This document shows, piece after piece, positions 5,790 to 10,036 of a stretch of DNA of 10,036 nucleotides. The position numbers and the translations under genes are program-made. The notes beneath the pieces were generated by a model that worked only from the letters and a program-made list of their open reading frames with translations, was not told where the DNA came from and did no database searches. The stretch comes from JBFWVD01 sp050246915 (GTDB lineage: Bacteria > Actinomycetota > Acidimicrobiia > Acidimicrobiales > Ilumatobacteraceae), in contig JBFWVD010000133.1 in NCBI GenBank assembly GCA_050246915.1, positions 1-10,036 on the forward strand. The letters run 5' to 3'. Position 1 is the stretch's first letter; the number at the start of each line of letters is the position of its first letter.

Positions 5790-6143
5790 ATGACTGGACT
5801 CGGTGAAGTGTTCGCGGCAGCGGCACTGGCGGCCGTCTTGGCTGCACCCACTGCTTGCTCCGGCGGCAGCCCTCCCGATGTGCTGTCCTGCAGGGTGACC
5901 CTCGGCGATGCCGCAAGCAGTATCGACCTACCGGTGACCGACGGGCAGACTGCCTCGGCTGCCCTACGCGGATACACCGTGAACTTCCAGATCCAGCACG
6001 CAGGCACCTTCGTCCACGCCGAGATGATCGGGCTCGACAACACCTCGCTCGGGGCGTTCGACGCAGGGGTGAGAGGCCTGTCGGGCTCCGCCACCACCAG
6101 CGACGGCATGCTCGCATTCGACTGTTCCAAGAAGTCAGCGTGA
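5790..6143 (+). CDS. Putative lipoprotein, small secreted domain
   Basis: A 117-residue protein with a hydrophobic signal segment (residues 7-20) ending in PTAC, with the candidate lipid-modified cysteine at position 23. The lipobox is imperfect (Pro at -3) and the n-region lacks positive charge, so export is likely but lipidation less certain. The mature part has two more cysteines (an LSCRVTLG segment and a terminal DCSKKSA) that may form a disulfide and a beta-rich body, resembling the small antigen-like lipoproteins of actinomycetes. ATG 5790 follows a purine-rich GGGCGAGGGCGAAG. It is 119 bp after the Rieske-like gene and overlaps the next gene by GTGA, so it is probably part of the sigma operon. 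Confidence 0.7.
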   Translation: MTGLGEVFAAAALAAVLAAPTACSGGSPPDVLSCRVTLGDAASSIDLPVTDGQTASAALRGYTVNFQIQHAGTFVHAEMIGLDNTSLGAFDAGVRGLSGSATTSDGMLAFDCSKKSA

Positions 6144-7171
6144 GCGCTCCAAGGGCCATGACGGGGCGAGCCAATGGGTGTTGGGCTCTGGTGTTGTTGC
6201 TCGCTGCGGTCATGACGGCTTGCACCAACGACAGCCCATCGCAGCAAGGCGCCGCAGCGCAATCCTCGACTGATCCGTGGTCCTGGCTGGACCGGTTCGG
6301 TACCGAATCCCCGACTCCAGCCCTACCTGAAGGCTGGAAGCTCCAAGACGTCGGCGACATCCGATTCGCCGTACCTACCGACTGGAAAGCCGGAATCAAT
6401 CCCGACTGCGTGCGAGACGCTCCAGGTCTCGTTGTCGTTGCCATCCCAAGCGGCGGTTCTTGCGACCCACCAGCGCCACACCCCGAATCCATTGTCACCA
6501 TCACCCCCGCCACCGGCCACCCCGCTGGTGGTACCCCAGTCACGGTCGGAACGCTCACAGCAACCCTGATCCAGTGTGACGCGGCCAACTGCACGCCCAC
6601 CTACCGATTCGACAGCGGATACGACCTCACCGTCGCCGGGCCCGACGCGACCAAGGTCCTGGCGACGTTCACCGACTCCGGGGCGCGACGCATCCTGCAA
6701 ACCGGACCGACCGCCGACACATCGACGTGGCGGACCGTGACCTACAACGGCATCGCATTCAAGGTACCTGCCTCGTGGCGCGACCTCGTTCCGGACCCCA
6801 CCACACTTGACCCCGGCGAATGCGGTCCCCGCGTCTTTCCAGTTCCCGTGCTCGCAATCGGCGAGCGCTACCCCCAACTCGTCACGGTGCAATCGTGCCC
6901 CCTGATCGAGACAGATCTCCGTCCCGGTGACGGTGTCTGGGCCCGACCAGTGTCCGACAAAGCAGACAACTTCCACAACGTGATCAACGGCAACGTCGAC
7001 GGCCTCAAGATCGCCGTCGTGAGCACCACTGCCAGCGCGGGCCGCGTCCTGGAAGGCGCACCCCTCGACCTGATCATCAACGGCTCGAGCGGGAAGACCT
7101 GGATCACCCTCGGTGCCGGTACAGACCCCTCAGTGGCCCGCGGTGTCCTCCACTCCATCCACGCAGTCTGA
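6140..7171 (+). CDS. Putative lipoprotein with two related domains
   Basis: A 343-residue protein. The signal sequence WALVLLLAAVMTAC has a lipobox-like MTAC (cysteine 28), followed by a Ser/Gln-rich linker. Two modules follow, each starting with an F-x-V-P-x-x-W motif: DIRFAVPTDW (73-82) and GIAFKVPASW (204-213). Each then has paired cysteines and a beta-rich body, so an internal duplication is likely. I do not recognise the family. GTG 6140 overlaps the TGA of the previous gene (GTGA), indicating translational coupling; ATG 6158 is the alternative but has its AAGGG too close. It should be anchored on the outer face of the cytoplasmic membrane with the upstream lipoprotein and the Rieske-like protein. 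Confidence 0.75.
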   Translation: MSAPRAMTGRANGCWALVLLLAAVMTACTNDSPSQQGAAAQSSTDPWSWLDRFGTESPTPALPEGWKLQDVGDIRFAVPTDWKAGINPDCVRDAPGLVVVAIPSGGSCDPPAPHPESIVTITPATGHPAGGTPVTVGTLTATLIQCDAANCTPTYRFDSGYDLTVAGPDATKVLATFTDSGARRILQTGPTADTSTWRTVTYNGIAFKVPASWRDLVPDPTTLDPGECGPRVFPVPVLAIGERYPQLVTVQSCPLIETDLRPGDGVWARPVSDKADNFHNVINGNVDGLKIAVVSTTASAGRVLEGAPLDLIINGSSGKTWITLGAGTDPSVARGVLHSIHAV

Positions 7172-7249
7172 ATCGACACTTGGCCGATGCCCGTGCGCAG
7201 CTCCAGCCGGACATGAGAGCTCTCCAGGAACAGTCCGACCTGCCACCCC

Positions 7250-7307
7250 GAGCTGCTGTTCGGCTCGTCCTCGACAAGATGTACGTGAGCGGTCAGTGTT
7301 GCGCGTG
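7250..7307 (+). repeat. Boundary repeat copy L (diverged)
   Basis: GAGCTGCTGTTCGGC is followed by CCTCGACAAGATG, GAGCGGTCA and GCGCGTGG. CTG to GTG is 52 nt, the family's usual length. It lies in the 175-bp gap between two lipoprotein genes. The left block resembles copies D1 and G; the middle is weakly similar. The remainder of this gap (7172-7249 and 7308-7333) shows no feature I can name. Confidence 0.4.
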
Positions 7308-7333
7308 GCAGGGTCGTTGGCCGGCTGCCGGGT

Positions 7334-7340
7334 GGAGAGG
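7334..7340 (+). promoter_or_regulatory. Ribosome binding site for the DUF4232-like lipoprotein
   Basis: GGAGAGG lies six bases before ATG 7347 and decides this start over the upstream in-frame codons, which lie in the preceding gene. Confidence 0.7.
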
Positions 7341-7346
7341 GCGACG

Positions 7347-8321
7347 ATGAGGGCAACGGTTCTTGGAGCGTTCGTATGTGCGATTGTTGCAACCGGGTGT
7401 GGCGCACAGTCCCGCCCACAGTCGACTGATCCGCTCGACACGACCACCGTCGTCGACGAGCCGTCCACGACCGTTGCGGTCGTGACTCCGGCGTCGACCA
7501 CCGTCACGGCAGACGTTTCGACTTGTTCGTGGTCAGCGGCGATCGACTCGGTCGACGGCGCGATGGGCCATGTGGCCGTCTACATAGCGTTGACGAACAC
7601 CAGCACTGTTACCTGCGACCGACCCGAGATCGTCGCCGCCAGCGCCGTCGATCAACACGGCGCCGTCCACACTGGGACCGACGCCGGCGAGCAAATGCAT
7701 CGGTCCAGCGATCGCGTTGCTTCAGGCGATCGCCTGTTGTCGGCAATCAACAGCACGGATTCGTTCTCCTGCGGCGAGGAGCCTCTCGAATCGACATCGG
7801 TCGACATCGAGTTGTCCGACGGCCATTCGGTGAGCGCCGCGACGACCATCGACCTGGCGTGCGGGTTCTCGTTCAGCCAACTGGGACAGACACCTCTCGA
7901 AGCTGCGGTGTCGACCGGTGGAATGTGTCACTGGTACGCGAGCGTCGTCAACCACGACGGTGGCGGCGGTCGGGAGGCGATCGTCATCGGGTTCACCAAC
8001 ACCGGCGTTGAGACCTGCGACCTACCCAAAGTCACGTCGGTGACCGGCCACACCAGCGACGGAACGACCGTCGAGGCCAAACCTGGTGGGATCGAATCGT
8101 TCGCTGCCAAGCCAGCGTCCCCTCAGGTGGTGCCGTCGGACCGCGTCGAACTGCCGCTCACGATCGCATCAGACACATTGTGTGAGCCCACCCCACCGGC
8201 CCGCACCGTCGACTCGGTCACCGTCACCTTCGTCGACGGCGCCACCACAATCGTTGACCTCGACGGGTCGATCACGACGGGCTGCATGTTCACATTCGGC
8301 GAGGTCGGCTCCTGGGACTGA
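7347..8321 (+). CDS. Lipoprotein with two DUF4232-like domains
   Basis: A 324-residue protein with a signal peptide ending in VATGC (lipid cysteine 18), a Thr/Ser/Val-rich linker to about 55, and two similar modules. Module 1 has cysteines at 60, 90, 142 and 172; module 2 at 194, 224, 279 and 313. The matching spacings (30/52/30 and 30/55/34) show a duplication. Each module has an F/L-T-N-T-x-x-x-T-C-D-x-P segment (ALTNTSTVTCDRP, GFTNTGVETCDLP), which resembles the N-T-S-x-x-x-C-x-L-x-G-x-P core of DUF4232, a secreted actinobacterial domain of unknown function. It is probably anchored to the outer membrane face with disulfide-stabilised beta-sandwich domains. It lies alone between repeats L and F. 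Confidence 0.8.
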   Translation: MRATVLGAFVCAIVATGCGAQSRPQSTDPLDTTTVVDEPSTTVAVVTPASTTVTADVSTCSWSAAIDSVDGAMGHVAVYIALTNTSTVTCDRPEIVAASAVDQHGAVHTGTDAGEQMHRSSDRVASGDRLLSAINSTDSFSCGEEPLESTSVDIELSDGHSVSAATTIDLACGFSFSQLGQTPLEAAVSTGGMCHWYASVVNHDGGGGREAIVIGFTNTGVETCDLPKVTSVTGHTSDGTTVEAKPGGIESFAAKPASPQVVPSDRVELPLTIASDTLCEPTPPARTVDSVTVTFVDGATTIVDLDGSITTGCMFTFGEVGSWD

Positions 8322-8343
8322 ACCATCCCATAAGCACGCGACC

Positions 8344-8401
8344 TATCTGCCGTTCGGAGTGGTGGACATGAGGAGCCTCATCGGGCACTACGCGCTCACG
8401 G
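8344..8401 (+). repeat. Boundary repeat copy F (full-length copy)
   Basis: It has CTGCCGTTCGGAGTGG, TGGACATGAGGAGCC, TCATCGGGCACTACGCGCTC and ACGGG. It agrees with E at 22 of the first 24 positions from CTG and with C across the right half. It contains a perfect 6-bp inverted repeat, ATGAGG-AG-CCTCAT, at 8368-8381. It fills the gap after the DUF4232-like gene, and the next candidate start (GTG 8405) is directly beyond it. Confidence 0.85.
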
Positions 8402-8404
8402 GTT

Positions 8405-8644
8405 GTGGACGTGCTTTGCCGACGCGGCAAGCATGTCGGGATGTCGTCGGCCTACCCGTCATCGGAAGAGGCGGCACTCGCTGAGTGGGCGATGTACCCG
8501 ACTGTCGAGGTGTTCGTCGTTGAGATCATCTACGAAGACGATGATCACGCGGTCGTGGTCACTGACACGACACCATCGCATCCGATGTGGAATCGGATCG
8601 TTCGGGAGGCATCGGGCTGGGTCTACATGGGCGACCACAACTGA
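8405..8644 (+). CDS. Hypothetical small acidic protein
   Basis: A 79-residue protein. From residue 13 (ATG 8441) it reads as a compact domain: SSEEAALAEWAMYPTVEVF (a helix then a strand), EIIYEDDDHAVVVTDTTP and a Trp-containing end, ASGWVYMGDHN. The alternation suggests a small alpha/beta fold. It has no signal peptide or helix pair for a membrane, and no family is recognised. The start could be GTG 8405, next to repeat F, or ATG 8441; neither has a clear Shine-Dalgarno sequence. It sits between repeat F and the weak copy M. Confidence 0.6.
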   Translation: MDVLCRRGKHVGMSSAYPSSEEAALAEWAMYPTVEVFVVEIIYEDDDHAVVVTDTTPSHPMWNRIVREASGWVYMGDHN

Positions 8645-8673
8645 GAGCCGGCCAACGCTCCGATCCAAACGCA

Positions 8674-8724
8674 CTGGACGCCGTGGTCGTAACAGGTCAA
8701 CCTGAAGCTGTGGGCGGGCACTTG
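8674..8724 (+). repeat. Possible boundary repeat copy M (weak)
   Basis: CTGGACGCCGTGGTCG is followed by ACAGGTCAACC and GGGCGGGCACTTG, with 48 nt from CTG to the TTG start. Translated in the frame of the downstream gene it gives VVxTG and then GGHLL, echoing VVDTG and GHYAL of copies E and F. Nucleotide similarity is low, so this copy is tentative. Confidence 0.3.
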
Positions 8725-9152
8725 CTGAAGACCAAAACGCGGGTGCGCCGCCGGGACTGGATCATGATCGGTGGGCTCGTCACGCTGGCCCTGGCGATGT
8801 CGGGCATTCTGATCGCCAGCCCGAGAGACGAGGCGGACACCTTCGCGGTTCACTTCCGAAACGACCTGGGTGAACCGGTCGTCCTGGAACTCTGCAGAAG
8901 TAACCACAGCGAGAAGTGCGAAACCCCTACTACAAGGACAAGATCGATGTCGGGGAGACCGCAGGAGAGAACATATCGACGAACATCCGGACCGAATGGG
9001 CTGTCGTCACCAAGGATGGTCAACTGGTGAAGTGCGTCAATCTCAATTGGCGCCACTATCCGGGACATTCAATGGAGATTCGCCTGTCCTGGACCCCCGC
9101 GTGGACCAACCCTTGCCCCGACGCAACGGAGTCGGCCACCGAACACCACTGA
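8722..9152 (+). pseudogene. Membrane-anchored protein interrupted by a 1-base deletion near 8921
   Basis: Frame 1 reads from TTG 8722: a basic N-terminus (KTKTRVRRRDW), one transmembrane helix and an outer domain (FAVHFRNDLGEPVVLELCRSNHSEKC). At about 8920 the sensible reading moves to another frame, which continues NPYYKDKIDVGETAGENIST and on through VKCVNLNWRHYPGHSMEIRL to a stop at 9152. Restoring one base within GCGAAACCCC (8918-8927) joins the two into about 143 residues with four outer cysteines. The A and C runs make a sequencing or assembly error as likely as a true mutation. The product would be a single-pass protein with a small disulfide-bonded extracellular domain; no family is recognised. 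Confidence 0.7.
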
Positions 9153-9159
9153 CCGCTCC

Positions 9160-9213
9160 GAGCTGCCGTTCGGCACGTTGATGTTCGGGGAACGTGATGC
9201 GACGATGGACGTG
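9160..9213 (+). repeat. Boundary repeat copy G
   Basis: GAGCTGCCGTTCGGCACG matches E well at the left. The rest (TTCGGGGAACGTGATGCGACG, 9184-9204, ending in ACGTGG at 9208-9213) is loosely similar, and CTG to GTG is 48 nt. It starts eight bases after the stop of the interrupted gene and precedes the next gene by 27 bp. Confidence 0.5.
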
Positions 9214-9230
9214 GACGGCGCTGTCCTTCG

Positions 9231-9235
9231 GGAGG
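9231..9235 (+). promoter_or_regulatory. Ribosome binding site for the four-helix membrane protein
   Basis: GGAGG stands five bases before ATG 9241. It selects this start over TTG 9178, whose extra 21 residues would mostly translate repeat G. Confidence 0.75.
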
Positions 9236-9240
9236 TTCGG

Positions 9241-9552
9241 ATGGTCGGGCGGCGAACTCTTGAGATTGCATCACTCGTCTGGGCCGCCTTGGGCTTTGCC
9301 GTTGGACTCACGGCCTTTTCGTCGGTGAACCCCGATGCTCGTTGGTTGTTTGCCGGAGCGTGCTTGCTCGGTCCGCTCGCCGCGACTGCAGCCGCTTTCG
9401 CGCTACGAATGAGCCAAGACCGGTGGGCGGGTGTGCTGTTGATGGTTTCGGTGGTCACCCCGACCGTCTTTGCGTGGCCGTTGAATATCCCCGCATTGGT
9501 TGTCGGGCTCGGACTCGTGGCAGCCCCTACTGGCGTTGTCCGACGGGCATGA
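9241..9552 (+). CDS. Small integral membrane protein with four helices
   Basis: A 103-residue protein, nearly all hydrophobic: helices near residues 8-26, 34-55, 62-79 and 81-99, joined by short loops (SSVNPDARW, RMSQDRW). Both ends are short and basic (MVGRRT at the start, VVRRA at the end), suggesting both face the cytoplasm. No conserved catalytic or transport motif stands out, and no family is recognised. It has the clearest Shine-Dalgarno sequence in the window. It is the only gene between repeats G and H. Confidence 0.75.
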   Translation: MVGRRTLEIASLVWAALGFAVGLTAFSSVNPDARWLFAGACLLGPLAATAAAFALRMSQDRWAGVLLMVSVVTPTVFAWPLNIPALVVGLGLVAAPTGVVRRA

Positions 9553-9588
9553 TCGGTCATGGCTCGCACCGCCGAGATCCGGCGGTCA

Positions 9589-9659
9589 GTAGCGAAGAAC
9601 TGCCGATATTCGCCGCCCGCTCGATATCGGGCGTGGCATTCGGCAAGCTGCTTGTTGTG
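9589..9659 (+). repeat. Boundary repeat copy H
   Basis: It carries GTAGCGAAGAACTGCCG exactly as in copy E, then a diverged middle with ATATCGGGCGTGG near the position of CATCGGGCAC. CTG to the GTG at 9657 is 57 nt. It lies 37 bases after the previous stop and ends at the likely GTG start of the last gene. Confidence 0.65.
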
Positions 9660-10036
9660 CGCCAGCGCCCGTTCGCCACAGCCGGTCTGGCGGCGACATT
9701 GGTCATGTGTGCGTGCTCGTCAGGCCAGGGTTCGAGTTCGGCTGACGAAGCGCGCAGGTCGGCATCGCCGGTGAACTCTTCCGTAGTCCAGCCGTGTGAA
9801 TCGGTGCCGATGGAACAGCTCCGAGTCAGGGGCGTGACGTACTGGAGGACCTTTTCCGACCGGCTGCCCACGCCCGATGATCTCGGCGAGGTCGTTGGAA
9901 CGATCACATCGGGACTGCCCCACGAAGCCGTGACATGCGGAAGGTTCACGCTGGTTGATGGGCAAGGCACTCCTCGCAACGGGACCGTCGTCTACGCCAT
10001 CAAAGGGATCGAGGTAGTTCAGGCCGTAGCGACCTT
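9657..10036 (+). CDS. Putative DUF6281-like lipoprotein (3' end outside window)
   Basis: The frame from GTG 9657 stays open to the window edge (126 codons). A signal peptide, RQRPFATAGLAATLVMCAC, is followed by an SSGQGSSS linker, so cysteine 20 (or 18) is the probable lipid site. The mature part has a C-E-S segment, then GVTYWRTFSDRLPTPDDLG, a conserved-looking cysteine (VTCG) and IKGIEVVQAVAT. The order Y-W/R, an L-G, a lone cysteine and a closing G-I-x-x-x-x-A-V recalls DUF6281, a secreted actinobacterial family of unknown function. I hold the family name only loosely. GTG 9633 is an alternative start, but it would lie within repeat H. Confidence 0.65.
   Translation, partial: MRQRPFATAGLAATLVMCACSSGQGSSSADEARRSASPVNSSVVQPCESVPMEQLRVRGVTYWRTFSDRLPTPDDLGEVVGTITSGLPHEAVTCGRFTLVDGQGTPRNGTVVYAIKGIEVVQAVAT

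Noticed and set aside
5107..6600. 497-codon open frame on the - strand
   Set aside because: It is antisense to the Rieske-like gene and both lipoprotein genes, whose signal peptides, motifs and 4-bp overlaps are convincing. Its translation is low-complexity Arg/Gly/Ser-rich, typical of a high-GC shadow.
7113..7346. Upstream extension of the DUF4232-like lipoprotein
   Set aside because: It would overlap the preceding gene and bury the signal peptide; GGAGAGG before ATG 7347 fixes the start.
8152..8175. Another repeat copy at GAACTGCCGCTCACG inside the DUF4232-like gene
   Set aside because: Only the first ten bases agree, the rest has no matching blocks, and the sequence is explained by coding (VELPLTIAS) in the second domain.
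349..9659. Calling the repeats canonical integron attC sites
   Set aside because: The RYYYAAC / GTTRRRY core is absent or inconsistent (GTTCGGC in some copies, GATCGGA in others), and no integrase is in view. I report them as repeats with an integron-like arrangement only.
349..9659. CRISPR array
   Set aside because: The repeats are hundreds to thousands of bases apart, diverged, and separated by genes, not by short spacers.

Overview
The window comes from a high-GC bacterium, most likely an actinomycete. The evidence is G/C-ending codons, many GTG starts, ECF-sigma and lipoprotein gene styles, and DUF6578-, DUF4232- and DUF6281-like proteins typical of Actinomycetota. An Acidimicrobiia-type organism is possible, but the sequence alone does not settle it. 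No rRNA, tRNA, CRISPR array or housekeeping operon is visible. The whole stretch looks like accessory DNA.

Layout. The left edge holds the last 41 codons of an IS630-family transposase and a small two-helix membrane ORF. From about 350 to 4095 there is a run of small single genes on both strands: a DUF6578 protein, several unknown soluble proteins, a small membrane protein, a stand-alone piece of the GyrA C-gate region, a 314-residue unknown and a four-cysteine zinc-ribbon protein. From 4292 to 7171 lies a + strand cluster: an ECF sigma factor, a translationally coupled membrane protein with a Rieske-like outer domain that has lost its two iron-binding cysteines, and two overlapping lipoprotein genes. 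From 7347 to the right edge come a duplicated DUF4232-like lipoprotein, a small acidic protein, a membrane-anchored protein with a frameshift, a four-helix membrane protein, and the start of a DUF6281-like lipoprotein.

The main hidden structure is a diverged repeat of about 50 to 70 bp, present about 13 times (8 or 9 convincing copies). All copies point the same way, whatever the strand of the neighbouring genes, and nearly all sit exactly at gene boundaries. Each begins around CTGCCG(T/A)TCGG, usually continues GTGGTGGACAC and CATCGGGCAC, and ends about 50 nt later at a GTG or ATG that is often the start codon of the next gene. Between successive copies there is usually one gene, occasionally two, in units of roughly 0.3 to 1.1 kb. 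This is the architecture of an integron-like gene-cassette array, but the canonical attC core (GTTRRRY) is not conserved and no integrase is in the window. It may be an undescribed cassette or gene-capture system, or a dispersed intergenic repeat with a strong site preference. The sigma-factor cluster is the one long unit (about 3.2 kb) without an internal copy.
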